Assembly: GCA_965263155.1 (NCBI GenBank)
Contig: OZ253586.1
Span: forward strand, 1,612,001-1,676,000
Reading direction: 5' to 3'
DNA: 64,000 nt
Source: JAAXIE01 sp965263155
Lineage (GTDB): Bacteria > Chloroflexota > Dehalococcoidia > Lucifugimonadales > JAAXIE01
The notes below the pieces were generated by a model that ran no database searches, had not been told where the DNA came from, and saw only the letters and a list, made by a program, of their open reading frames with translations. A program made the position numbers and the translations under genes. This document shows positions 17,551-25,912 of the stretch, in pieces. Positions within the stretch are counted from its first letter, which is position 1; every line of letters starts with the position of its first letter.

Positions 17551-18216
17551 CTAATACGCAGTCACAGCCGCGCGGCAGCACTCCACGTCCTGGTCTTCGG
17601 TGCCCCCGCTGACGCCCACAGACCCCACGATGTTGGGGCTGTCCAGCACTGGAAGCCCACCAGCCACGGCGATGATCTTGCCTTGGGATGACACGATCAT
17701 GCTCTGGAACCAGCTCTGGTTCGCCGTCGCAGCCAGTTGGGCGGTGGGGACTTGGAAGGTGGCGGCGGTGTATGCCTTGTTCACAGCGATGTCGACGCTC
17801 ATCGGACGGGCTTGGTCCATGCGCCCGAAGGCGATGAGACGTCCGCCCTCATCCGCGATGGCGACGCTCACCGCGATGTCCAACTCCCGGGCCTTGGCGT
17901 GTCCCGCTTGAATCATGGTAATAGCCCGGTCGATGGGTACAGGCATGGGCTCCCCCTTTGTACGGCGATAAAAGTCCGCGTTCTTGTCTAGGTAGTTACG
18001 CCACTTGTCCGGAACATCGATGTCCAGGAATATGGCTTCGACAGGGCACACCAACGCGCACTGCTCGCAGGCAATGCACATTTCAGGATCGATGTAGTAC
18101 TGCCCCTCCTCGTCGGTGCTATGGATGCAGTCAACGGGGCACACTTCGAGACATGTGGCGTCCTTGACTCCTACACACGGCTCGGTGATCACATAGGTCG
18201 AAAACTGGGATGTCAT
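17551..18216 (-). CDS. 7Fe ferredoxin fused to a GlcG/HbpS-like domain
   Basis: Fusion protein of 221 residues. Residues 1-90 are an FdxA-type ferredoxin: C14-x7-C22-x3-C26-x3-C30 and C47-x2-C50-x2-C53-x3-C57 would bind one 3Fe-4S and one 4Fe-4S cluster. Residues about 93-221 are a GlcG/HbpS-like domain (AVSVAIADEGGRLIAFGRMD, AVAGGLPV, VGSVGVSGG), a fold linked to heme or small-molecule binding. Starts 9 bp after the short dehalogenase-like gene, so it is probably the electron donor of that cluster (inference). Two free-standing GlcG domain genes lie at 50745 and 51167. The join is in one open frame with no sign of an artefact. Confidence 0.85.
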   Translation of the reverse strand: MTSQFSTYVITEPCVGVKDATCLEVCPVDCIHSTDEEGQYYIDPEMCIACEQCALVCPVEAIFLDIDVPDKWRNYLDKNADFYRRTKGEPMPVPIDRAITMIQAGHAKARELDIAVSVAIADEGGRLIAFGRMDQARPMSVDIAVNKAYTAATFQVPTAQLAATANQSWFQSMIVSSQGKIIAVAGGLPVLDSPNIVGSVGVSGGTEDQDVECCRAAVTAY

Positions 18217-18225
18217 GCTGTTCCC

Positions 18226-18858
18226 CTACCTAGCAGGCGGGTCGGCTTCCATAGGCAATTCGGTCAGGATGGGATCGCTGATGTATAGCCAGCCCTTCAT
18301 GCCGGGGGCGGTGAATCGTCCGTCGGCCCCGAGACGACCTAGTCCGGCTGCTTCAGCCACCTTAATCGCATCGGCGCCGCCAAAACTGGCCCGGTAGCCC
18401 AACTCCCGGATGAACGCCGCTAGGTTGAAGCTCACGAGGTTGCCTTCCAGCGTAGACACTCGCCCAGCCATGCCCTCGGTGTTGCCAGGGTCGTGCTCGG
18501 TCTGCACACCACAGATGATGGCGAGAGGGTAGTCGCGGACTATGTCCTCGGCGGAGCGTTCGCCTTGGCCATCCCGAAACTCTTCGGGGCGCACTTGGGA
18601 GGGCTGAAGGCGGGTGATGCCGACAACGTCCACCCCCAACCAACCTCCCAATTCCTTCATGTTGGCACTCATGCCCGCGGGGTCGGGCACCTCGGTCTTC
18701 ACCGGGTACACCGCCCCCTCAGGCGCGGAGCGTATGGCAGCCCCCAAGTCATTGCTCGGGTCGGATAGCGGCCGGTTCACGAACCCTTCCCACAGCGGGT
18801 CTTTGTCCCGAACGCCAAAGAGCCTGCCGAGGAGCCCTTTTGACTCCATAGGGGACAT
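18226..18858 (-). CDS. Truncated reductive-dehalogenase-like protein lacking Fe-S domain
   Basis: A 210-residue relative of the adjacent 461-residue protein. It contains the corrinoid-binding-type core (LGVDVVGITR, DYPLAIICGV, AGLGRLGADGR, LYISDPILTELPM) but stops just where the larger protein begins its 4Fe-4S cysteines. The ATG overlaps the upstream stop (TAATG), so the two are translationally coupled and may form a hetero-oligomer. The clean end at a domain boundary argues for a dedicated subunit rather than a broken gene. A function is not known; the assignment rests on similarity to its neighbour. Confidence 0.7.
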   Translation of the reverse strand: MSPMESKGLLGRLFGVRDKDPLWEGFVNRPLSDPSNDLGAAIRSAPEGAVYPVKTEVPDPAGMSANMKELGGWLGVDVVGITRLQPSQVRPEEFRDGQGERSAEDIVRDYPLAIICGVQTEHDPGNTEGMAGRVSTLEGNLVSFNLAAFIRELGYRASFGGADAIKVAEAAGLGRLGADGRFTAPGMKGWLYISDPILTELPMEADPPAR

Positions 18859-20243
18859 TAGTCTTGCTTGGCCCGGGCTTTCTGCTCCCGCTCTTTCAGC
18901 AGATCGAACCGCCTCGTGTTCTCCTTCAGGGGATGGTAGTAGCCGACCTTAGACTTGGGGTCGGGGGCCTCATTGGCGTCGTTGCCGTTGGGTCCCTTGC
19001 CGTTCTTGCCGTGATAAACGGCAGTGTCGTAGTCGAGCCACTTCACCCGCTTCTTGGGCACCGTGCCCCAGAAGGTGTCATCAATCCACTTGAGAGGCCA
19101 CACCACACCAGCCCGAAGGGGTACCGGCGTGCGCTTCAGGGTCTGGATGGCGAGGTCATGCCACCACCGCCTAGGCTTGGTGTAAGGACAGACGGTCACA
19201 CAGGAGAGGCACACCTCCCAGAAGTCCATCACGTAAGCCCTCAGCCGGTAGCAGGTCTCCCAGTTCAGCTTGTACTTCTTGATCCCGTTATGCACCACCT
19301 TGTCTTCCATGGTGATGCTGTTGGTGGGACAGGTCGTGGCGCACTTCTTGCACCGCGCGCAGAAGTCGCTCACACCGATGTCGATGGGTTTGTCCGTCAG
19401 CAGGGGCATGTCGGTCAGTATGGGGCTGGACAGATGTATCCGGGCCCCGTACTTCTCGGTAATCAGGATGCCGTTGCGTCCCATCTCGCCTAGACCGGCC
19501 GACAAGGCAGTCGGCATCGGCTGCGCAAGATTACGAACTGCCGAGTAGCCCATCTCTTTAATGTACCTGACCAAGTTCTCGTAGATGGCTCCCAGTTTGG
19601 CTTGGCTGAAGTGGTAGGCATGGTCGCCTATGTGATGGCGGTGTGCCTGTATCTTGTCATAGTCCCATGCCACGGTGATAACTATGGCGTAGGGATACCT
19701 CTCATGTGTGGGAGTCCCAACCTGGGCTTCATTCTTCTGCGTTAGGCCGGGCACAGACCCGAGGTTATCCGCCTCTGCCCCGTCGCTATAGAGGAGGGAA
19801 GGGTGCGTGGCGGTGATTCCCACCAAGTTAGCCCCCATGTAGTGGGCAACCCTCTTTATGTGCTTGGTGAGAGTCTTGGCGTCCTGCACCTTGGGCTTTT
19901 CAGGATTGACCTGGCCCTTTGGGGCCTGTCCCACAGCAAAGAAGGCCACATTCTTCTTGTCGGCGGCCGACTGGATGAAGGATATCCTTCCCAGCGGGTC
20001 CTTGGAGGTTCGGTTGAAGTACCAGTTGAACAGGGGCTTCCCCAACTCTCCCCGCTTGTTCTTCTCGTGGGGGTTCTCCGACGCCTTGATGGGATTCCAC
20101 GGCCCCACCATCTCCACGCTGCGTCCAAGGTAGGGCGCATCGGGGCCGGGCTTCCACTCCTCCTGCGGGGCGTCCTGCTGCGAGCCATTCAAAACTTCCG
20201 GCTCAGCCTGCTCAACCATGGGTCTCTCTTTAGTGGTCGCCAT
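18858..20243 (-). CDS. Cytoplasmic reductive-dehalogenase-like / QueG-like iron-sulfur protein
   Basis: A 461-residue protein with the architecture of reductive dehalogenase catalytic subunits and epoxyqueuosine reductase: a cobalamin-binding-type core with AGLGEMGRNGILITEKYGARIHL-type residues (about 249-271) and SPILTDMPL. Two 4Fe-4S motifs follow: C295-x2-C298-x2-C301-x3-C305, and C345-x2-C348-x3-C352 with C331 before them. It has no Tat signal and no rdhB-like anchor gene nearby, so it is soluble and cytoplasmic. The ATG follows a GGAGG site. Substrate unknown: it could reduce a halogenated organic compound or do another B12 reductive step. Coupled to the short paralogue and close to the ferredoxin fusion. 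Confidence 0.8.
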   Translation of the reverse strand: MATTKERPMVEQAEPEVLNGSQQDAPQEEWKPGPDAPYLGRSVEMVGPWNPIKASENPHEKNKRGELGKPLFNWYFNRTSKDPLGRISFIQSAADKKNVAFFAVGQAPKGQVNPEKPKVQDAKTLTKHIKRVAHYMGANLVGITATHPSLLYSDGAEADNLGSVPGLTQKNEAQVGTPTHERYPYAIVITVAWDYDKIQAHRHHIGDHAYHFSQAKLGAIYENLVRYIKEMGYSAVRNLAQPMPTALSAGLGEMGRNGILITEKYGARIHLSSPILTDMPLLTDKPIDIGVSDFCARCKKCATTCPTNSITMEDKVVHNGIKKYKLNWETCYRLRAYVMDFWEVCLSCVTVCPYTKPRRWWHDLAIQTLKRTPVPLRAGVVWPLKWIDDTFWGTVPKKRVKWLDYDTAVYHGKNGKGPNGNDANEAPDPKSKVGYYHPLKENTRRFDLLKEREQKARAKQD

Positions 20244-20403
20244 TCTTCCTCCTTAAGGACCTGTGGGCCCCCAGACCGTTGACTCATATACCCTTATTTA
20301 TGGTCAAGTGTCAAGGCTTGGGCCTTGCCTCGGCGTATCTGTAGGATGCCACGGCTCGCCAGAGTTCAATTCCGGCACCTGGCGGGCGCCCGACCGTGTG
20401 GAT

Positions 20404-21816
20404 CTAGGTCATTGCCTCCCTCCCAGCGTCCTCGATAAGCCGGCGAAATTCGTCTGGGTCGGGGTAGTCTATCCCTAGTAAATCGTGGAGTTCTACTTTG
20501 CCTGTGACGGCAGACTGCAAGAAGCCTTGGTAGTTGAAGGTGGCTGATGCGAATAGCGGGTGAGCACCCGCCTGGAATCCAACAGGGAACCAAGGTAGCC
20601 ATTCCGCTGAAACATGCAAAGTTGTGGAACCTGTATAGGAGTGCGACCATTCACACAAGTGAGGCCAGACGTTCGGGACCTGTCTGAACATCTGGGGCGC
20701 AGGGTAGGTAGCGAATGGATTGCCAAAGAATTTCCAAGACAGATTGTCCTGCAGTGGCGTTGCGCGACGACTAAACAGAACACCCGAAACGTGCCGGTGC
20801 TTGGGATTTCCTTGGCGGTCTACGAACAACCCCTCGCGAAAGACTTGTTCTAGCCAGCAATCAACCCTCCGATGTTTGACCTCGCTCTTTACTTCATACG
20901 GTTCCGAGTTATCCATCACGTCAAAATGCCCTCTGCCGTAGACCGCTTCTATTTCAGGACCGCCTCCCCTCCATCTACCAGGGGTTTCAAAGCTGGCAGG
21001 ATAGCACCAGTTGATCGCGATAATATACGGTAGTTCTGGTTTGCGATGTTGTGATGCCTTCTCATCGAGCGCTCCCTGGATAAATGGGGTCTCGTCCTCT
21101 ACGACTCCGCCCCCTAGCGAGTTGAGGACAACGAACCGCCTAGAGCCTTTATTGCCGCGCCAGTAGAAGTGGACCTCAACTTCGCCCCCTTCCCTCGGTT
21201 TGTAGACTACAGGTTCACAAAGCTCCTCAGCAGAGGTCGCGTTACCGCTCCTGATCGACTCTGCTACCGTCCACAGTTCTGGGAGCCTTTCCTTGACAGA
21301 GTTGGGAAATCTGCGCTTAGACGGGGCATTATTCCCCAGATGCCTTGCGAACACCAAGCCTACGAAGGGCAATTCTGCTAATTCCTTGTCTTCATCTAAT
21401 GCGTCCAGGAGCTCATACAGATGGGGGTATGGCCTTCCATACTGATTCTTGGACGTGAGCCGAGTCTTACACTCGACGTAGAAGTCACCACCCGGGTGGG
21501 AAACTCGTAAGTCGACGGGCTTCCCGTCAAGAGGATATTCCGCCTTTACTTGACAGTCTCGGCCAAGCCTACTCAATGCACCAGCCATAAACATTTCGTA
21601 GAAAGCGCCCTCCGCCGAGGCATCGCGTCCCCACAACCTTCCCTTGAACTGTCTCTTTTGCTCCTCCTGTAATGGGTAGTCGCAAAATAGGGCTTCCAGC
21701 TTGCTTCGCGTCTCTTCGTACGCCGATAGTGTCACGCTGTTCAAGTATTCCATTGTGGATTCTGTCCGCCGCTGGAAGCGAACAGAGGGTTGGCTTATCT
21801 CGTCAAACAGCTTCAA
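20404..21816 (-). CDS. Hypothetical protein with PD-(D/E)XK nuclease-like motif
   Basis: A 470-residue protein of unknown function. Residues about 70-120 follow the PD-(D/E)XK plan: Glu74 in a helix (GAFYEMFMAGALSRLG), Asp102 in PVDLRV, and Glu115-x-Lys117 in FYVECK. This suggests a restriction-like or repair-like nuclease domain; the other 350 residues match nothing I recognise. No methylase or helicase is adjacent. The TTG start has AGAGGGG upstream; an alternative ATG lies 21 codons in. It starts 17 bp after the Rieske oxygenase stop, but codon use looks less GC-rich than its neighbours, so it may be an insertion into that operon. Confidence 0.7.
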   Translation of the reverse strand: MKLFDEISQPSVRFQRRTESTMEYLNSVTLSAYEETRSKLEALFCDYPLQEEQKRQFKGRLWGRDASAEGAFYEMFMAGALSRLGRDCQVKAEYPLDGKPVDLRVSHPGGDFYVECKTRLTSKNQYGRPYPHLYELLDALDEDKELAELPFVGLVFARHLGNNAPSKRRFPNSVKERLPELWTVAESIRSGNATSAEELCEPVVYKPREGGEVEVHFYWRGNKGSRRFVVLNSLGGGVVEDETPFIQGALDEKASQHRKPELPYIIAINWCYPASFETPGRWRGGGPEIEAVYGRGHFDVMDNSEPYEVKSEVKHRRVDCWLEQVFREGLFVDRQGNPKHRHVSGVLFSRRATPLQDNLSWKFFGNPFATYPAPQMFRQVPNVWPHLCEWSHSYTGSTTLHVSAEWLPWFPVGFQAGAHPLFASATFNYQGFLQSAVTGKVELHDLLGIDYPDPDEFRRLIEDAGREAMT

Positions 21817-21833
21817 GCATATCCCCTCTTGCG

Positions 21834-23123
21834 CTAATCATCATCCCCCACACTCACGGGCTCCTCCCGCTGCTCCCGCACCGCATCCGCCTCCACCACC
21901 GCCCGCTCCGACTGCCCCCACACCAACCGCGCATCCCGCGACTTCAACGGCATCTTACGACGCCAGTGGATGATGGCGCGGTCGTTCCGTCCCAGCTTCT
22001 GTGGCTCCTTCGGGTCCATGCGAGTGTAGAGCTGTACCGGCAGGTCTTCCAGTTCGTTCACGCCCTTTATCTGCCAGTAGCGCCAGATAGTGTTCCAGTA
22101 GAGCTTGGCGAAGATGCGGTTCCACAGGCTGCCACCGCGCATGATGCCAAAAGTGAACATCATAGTGTGGTTCTCGTCGATGGGCACCGCCCAGCGGTTG
22201 AGCATGCGGTTTCGCAGGTCGACCCGGGTAATGCTCGGTAGGAAGTGCTCGCTGCGATACGGCTTGCCAGTGAAGCTCTTGACGTTGATGCCGGGCACGG
22301 GGAACTTGAGGAAGCGCCACCACACCCGTTGTGGCCACTTCTTACCCAACCCTGGATAGTAGGCCTGTTGTGGCGCCTTGACCGTGGGCTTTATGCCCAT
22401 GGTGCTGTCCGTCTCCCCAACCACGCTCATCCCGCTCCAGTAAGCAGGTATCTGGCGGAACGCCTCCAAGGTGAACAGCCGTCGCATGCGGAAGCGGTGT
22501 ATCCAAGAGAAATGGGCATCCTCGTTCTGCTCAATGGATACCGCCCAGTTCATCGGCCACATCTTGCTGTACACATGAACGGCGTAATCGGGGTCAAAAA
22601 ACTCGGAGGGCAGGTCTTCCTGCAGGGGCACCGGGTCGGTCTGCCCCATCCATACATAGGCAACGCCGCGGAGCACCGCAGTAGGGTAGGCCCTAGCCTT
22701 GAGCTTGCCCACCATGGGCGAGTCCGGCCCCTCCGTGATGGCCGCCACGCACTTGCCAGTCTCGTCGTAGGTGTAGCCATGGTAGGGACATGAGATAGTG
22801 CCTTCGAACTCGCACTTACCATAGGAGAGGAAGGCCCCGCGATGAGGGCACCGGTCCTTTAACGCACCCACCTTGCCGTCCTTGCCACGGAACAGCACGA
22901 TCTCCTCCCCCAACATCTTCACCCGTCGCGGCTTTCGCCCCAGCTTCTTCACCTCAATCGCCGGGTACCAGTACTCCCGGTAACCCATCTGAGGCACCAA
23001 GTCATGAATCCCAATCTGGGAGACGCCATACATCGTCTCCTCAGTCTGGTCCGGAATGTTCAGCCGCACATCCTTAGAGCCATTGACTCCATGGTTACCA
23101 TTAGCATGGGTGCCGTTATTCAT
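21834..23123 (-). CDS. Rieske non-heme iron oxygenase, large subunit
   Basis: Ring-hydroxylating or demethylating oxygenase alpha subunit, 429 residues. The Rieske 2Fe-2S ligands are C92-P-H94 and C112-P-Y-H115. The mononuclear iron site is in EQNEDAHFSWIH (His204 and His209, with an upstream Asp). It resembles the vanillate/phthalate/KshA-type single-component terminal oxygenases. It needs a reductase and ferredoxin; the ferredoxin-GlcG fusion four genes downstream is a candidate by position only. The ATG with GGAG 7 bases upstream was chosen over an earlier in-frame start 16 codons upstream. The IS remnant lies upstream. Confidence 0.9.
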   Translation of the reverse strand: MNNGTHANGNHGVNGSKDVRLNIPDQTEETMYGVSQIGIHDLVPQMGYREYWYPAIEVKKLGRKPRRVKMLGEEIVLFRGKDGKVGALKDRCPHRGAFLSYGKCEFEGTISCPYHGYTYDETGKCVAAITEGPDSPMVGKLKARAYPTAVLRGVAYVWMGQTDPVPLQEDLPSEFFDPDYAVHVYSKMWPMNWAVSIEQNEDAHFSWIHRFRMRRLFTLEAFRQIPAYWSGMSVVGETDSTMGIKPTVKAPQQAYYPGLGKKWPQRVWWRFLKFPVPGINVKSFTGKPYRSEHFLPSITRVDLRNRMLNRWAVPIDENHTMMFTFGIMRGGSLWNRIFAKLYWNTIWRYWQIKGVNELEDLPVQLYTRMDPKEPQKLGRNDRAIIHWRRKMPLKSRDARLVWGQSERAVVEADAVREQREEPVSVGDDD

Positions 23124-23291
23124 CGCATTGCTCCAAAAAAGGTAGTTGCGAGACTGCGGCGAAAGTAGCACTCGTGCCCCCGCCCGTCAATTCGCCATGA
23201 ACCACCCCGCACAGCTATCGGTCATCCCAGTCACTAGCATGGAAACCGGCCGGGGCCCTGAGCCGTCCGCCACCCCGTCATTCCCGCCTTC

Positions 23292-23309
23292 GGAGACCTT
23301 TGCATAACT
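23292..23309 (+). repeat. Left terminal inverted repeat of the IS
   Basis: GGAGACCTTTGCATAACT, an exact reverse complement of the right end. It marks the left boundary of the element, 72 bp before the transposase start. Confidence 0.92.
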
Positions 23310-23363
23310 GCCGGATTGGCCTGAGAATCGAGTGGAAGACAGAAGGGAGGAGAGGGGACGGCG

Positions 23364-24336
23364 ATGCACCGGAGCGTGGACCAGCCTTCATTCGCGGATG
23401 TTTATGTGTCAGGGAACTTAGGCCAGAGCGAGAGCTTGGAGCGCATTGACCGTACGGTGGACTGGCAGGGTTTCCGCCGGTTGCTGCAAGGCGTCCACGG
23501 GACCACGAAGGCAGGCCCAGCTATCCTCCCTTGATGATGGTGAAGGTGTTGCTGCTGGAGCAGTGGTATGCCCTCTCGGACCCTCAGATGGAAGAGGCCT
23601 TGAGGGACCGCATCTCCTTCCGGCGATTCGTGGGGTTGGACCTGCAAGACCACACCCCGGCCACTCCACCATCAGTCGCTTCCGCACCGCGTTGGGAGAG
23701 AAGCTGAGCGAGGAGCTATTCCTGGAGTTGGAGCGACAGCTAAGGGAACGCGGTGTGGTCTTGAAGAAGGGCACCCTGATGGATGCCACTCTGGTGGAAG
23801 CCCGAGTGCGTCGCCCGTCCCTGAAAGAGGGACGCGGGGCCAAGAGCCCACCGACCTCGATGCGGAATGGACTTACTCCCACCGTGAGAGGCGGGCCCAT
23901 TTGGGCTACAAGGTGCATATTGGGGTAGATCAAGGGTCGGGCCTAGTGCGCACGGCGGCGTTCACTACAGCCAAGGTATACGAGAGCGAGGTGGCCGACG
24001 ATCTGGTGAGCGGGGATGAGGAAGCGGTGTACGGAGACAAGGCCTACGAGTCCAAGAGGAGGCGTCTATGGCTGCGGTCCCTAGGCATCAAGGACAGGGC
24101 CATGCACCGCTCCCATAAGGTTCAACGGGGGTTGCCTCACTGGCCAGCAGCGCCACAACGAGTTGATATCGCCGGTGCGGTCGGCAGTGGAAAAGGTGTT
24201 CGGGACGCTGAAACGCAGCTATAGGTATCACCGGGTGAGGTACCGAGGGTTGGAGCGGAATGCCATTGAGATGTGGTTCAAGGTGATGGCTTACAACCTG
24301 AAAAGGTCGGACCGGATAGCCTTTGGTTCTGCCTAG
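23364..24336 (+). pseudogene. IS5-family DDE transposase, frameshifted
   Basis: Reading across frames gives a complete DDE transposase. The N-terminus is SFADVYVSGNLGQSESLERID, then LLLEQWYALSDPQMEEALRDR, HSTISRFRTALGEKL, the first Asp in MDATLVEA, the second Asp in YGDKAYES, and the Glu in VEKVFGTLKRSYRYH, ending with AYNLKRSDRIAFGSA. At least four frame changes are needed, near 23517, 23660, 23850 and 24145, and the first frame ends at a TGA after about 55 codons. The gene is therefore dead unless the assembly is poor here. The ATG follows a GGGGACGGCG region. Confidence 0.9.
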
Positions 24337-24482
24337 GTCGAGGAGTGGAAAGGGTCGAAAGCAACGAGTTGAATCCCCCGGAAACAGCGGGGATGCAGAT
24401 GTCCGCACCCGTCGATTTCTCTCTAGCAAGTAATGAGGCGATGGCACCACACCCGGAACAGGGCTGTCTCCCCATCGGGACT

Positions 24483-24500
24483 AGTTATGCAAAGGTCTCC
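24483..24500 (-). repeat. Right terminal inverted repeat of the IS
   Basis: AGTTATGCAAAGGTCTCC on the plus strand, an exact reverse complement of the left end. It lies 147 bp beyond the transposase stop. Confidence 0.92.
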
Positions 24501-24627
24501 CTGCGCGGGGACCCACGGCCCGGACTATTGGGTGAGTCAACCTTCAAACACTCTCGGACCCATCATAAGCACGGTTAGCCACACCGAGATACGTCCATTG
24601 TGGCAATGGAGAAAGGAATACCATGAT

Positions 24628-24840
24628 ATGGTGGGCCTCAGAACAACGAAAAAATGGCGTGCGGAGGGGCTTGCCCGTCAGGAACAGCGGAAAGCCGATG
24701 ACAGGACAGAAGGACGTGCTGAAGCCCTCGTCGAGATTTCAAGCGCGCTTAGAGGAAACCCTGATCCCGAGTTGGTAGAGCTGTTCGAGCGCGTGGCCTC
24801 AAGAGAGGGCATCATCCAGGACGATGCCCTCTTCATTTAA
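24628..24840 (+). CDS. Short hypothetical protein next to the IS
   Basis: A 70-residue highly charged helical product (KKWRAEGLARQEQRKADDRTEGRAEA at its start), with no recognised domain. The frame stays open back into the IS end, but the ATG here lies outside it, with AAGGA about 10 bases upstream. It could be the tail of a gene cut by the IS or a chance frame. Confidence 0.3.
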   Translation: MVGLRTTKKWRAEGLARQEQRKADDRTEGRAEALVEISSALRGNPDPELVELFERVASREGIIQDDALFI

Positions 24841-24927
24841 GACCTCCCCGTTCACTTCCTCTTACTCGCTACTTAGTCGCCACTTGCCGTAGGGCGAACC
24901 GCCATGATTGCCTGAAGGTCCCATGTA

Positions 24928-25707
24928 CTAGTTGGCAGCTCCCAGCACCACTAATGCGACTCCCACGACGGTGAGGGTAGTGCCTATCACCAGAGGCATG
25001 GTGACGGATTCCAACCGGGTCAGGGTGAAGTGAGCTATGGCGAGCACGAAGAGGGATTGGGTGGCTAGGGTGGGGCTGACCACGGTGACGGGGGCGAGGC
25101 TGAGGGCTTGGAACAGGGAAATATTCGCTACCCCTTGGCAAGCACCGGCAAGGATGCACATCAAGGTGAATCGGAAGGGCACACCGCGGAAGCTGCTTAT
25201 GGCGCTGGGGAGCGTGAAGGCTAGGAGCATGACGACACCCATAACGATGGTGTACGCAGAGGTCACCAGAGGCGGGGCGACGCCGGACACCACATGGCGG
25301 CTGATGACGTCGCGTGTGGCGAAGGCAGAGGCAGAGGCGATGGCCAGCAGATATCCGAAGATGTGGGTACGACTGAACCCCTGCGAGGGGTCGCGGGATG
25401 CGCGGGAGGAGAGCACCAAGGCCAGTCCGGCCACTATGACCGGCGTCCCCACGGCGACGAGCAGGCCGGGTTCTTCCCCTAGAAAGAGGGTGCCTAGGGT
25501 GAAAGCGAAGATGGGTTGCGCCGATTGGAATGGGGCGGACCGCGATGCACCGACTAGCTTGATGGCGACGTTCAGGAACACGAAAGCTAGGGGATAAGCC
25601 AGAAGGGCCATGATGGCGAACCAGCCGTAGGCTTCCAACGGTTGCCCCAGCATCTCCGAGTGGTGCAGAGCGATGGCGGGGGTGACGGCTATGGGAATGC
25701 TGGTCAC
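24928..25707 (-). CDS. EamA/DMT-type exporter, N-terminus disrupted
   Basis: Drug/metabolite-transporter family membrane protein with two EamA repeats, closely similar to the gene just upstream. From the GTG given here 259 residues remain, missing about the first two membrane helices. The matching N-terminal sequence (PLALAIVLTFVAAIGFGAGAVFIRVATQRIP) is present upstream in the same frame but has no start codon. The likely original ATG at 25874 (MPSAEPKPP) is in another frame. A one-base indel near 25850 has thus separated start and body, so this copy is probably a pseudogene unless a CTG start is used or the base is an error. Substrate unknown. Confidence 0.65.
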   Translation of the reverse strand: MTSIPIAVTPAIALHHSEMLGQPLEAYGWFAIMALLAYPLAFVFLNVAIKLVGASRSAPFQSAQPIFAFTLGTLFLGEEPGLLVAVGTPVIVAGLALVLSSRASRDPSQGFSRTHIFGYLLAIASASAFATRDVISRHVVSGVAPPLVTSAYTIVMGVVMLLAFTLPSAISSFRGVPFRFTLMCILAGACQGVANISLFQALSLAPVTVVSPTLATQSLFVLAIAHFTLTRLESVTMPLVIGTTLTVVGVALVVLGAAN

Positions 25708-25912
25708 GACGGCGAAGAGGGTCGCGGTGGGCGCGGGAATCCTCTGGGTGGCGACGCGTATGAAGACGGCCCCAGCGCCGAAGCCGATGGCCGCTACGAA
25801 GGTGAGTACTATCGCCAGTGCCAGCGGCCCGCTCCTGGAAGGAAATGTGGCGGCTTGGGCTCAGCCGAGGGCATGGTCGTAGCAAGTTCAAATGGGGTAT
25901 TCACGGGGCCTG

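Larger units (their letters stand above)
23292..24500 (+). mobile_element. IS5-family-like insertion sequence, decayed
   Basis: A 1,209-bp element bounded by perfect 18-bp inverted repeats and holding a single broken transposase gene. Length and DDE motifs fit the IS5 family. The flanking 4-mers are CTTC and CTGC, a possible worn target duplication but not convincing. No second copy is seen in the window. Confidence 0.88.

Noticed and set aside
17422..17691. A plus-strand frame of 89 codons
   Set aside because: No family features and its second half overlaps the end of the ferredoxin-GlcG gene.
20340..20400. GTTCAATTCCGGCACC, resembling the T-arm and 3' end of a tRNA
   Set aside because: The T-stem does not pair and no matching acceptor strand is found about 70 bases upstream.
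23288..24504. 4-bp target duplication around the IS
   Set aside because: The flanks are CTTC and CTGC, which differ in one base; chance agreement cannot be excluded.
24869..25891. A 340-codon frame on the minus strand, Arg/His/Pro-rich
   Set aside because: Low-complexity shadow of the EamA gene in another frame; membrane helices are in the other frame.
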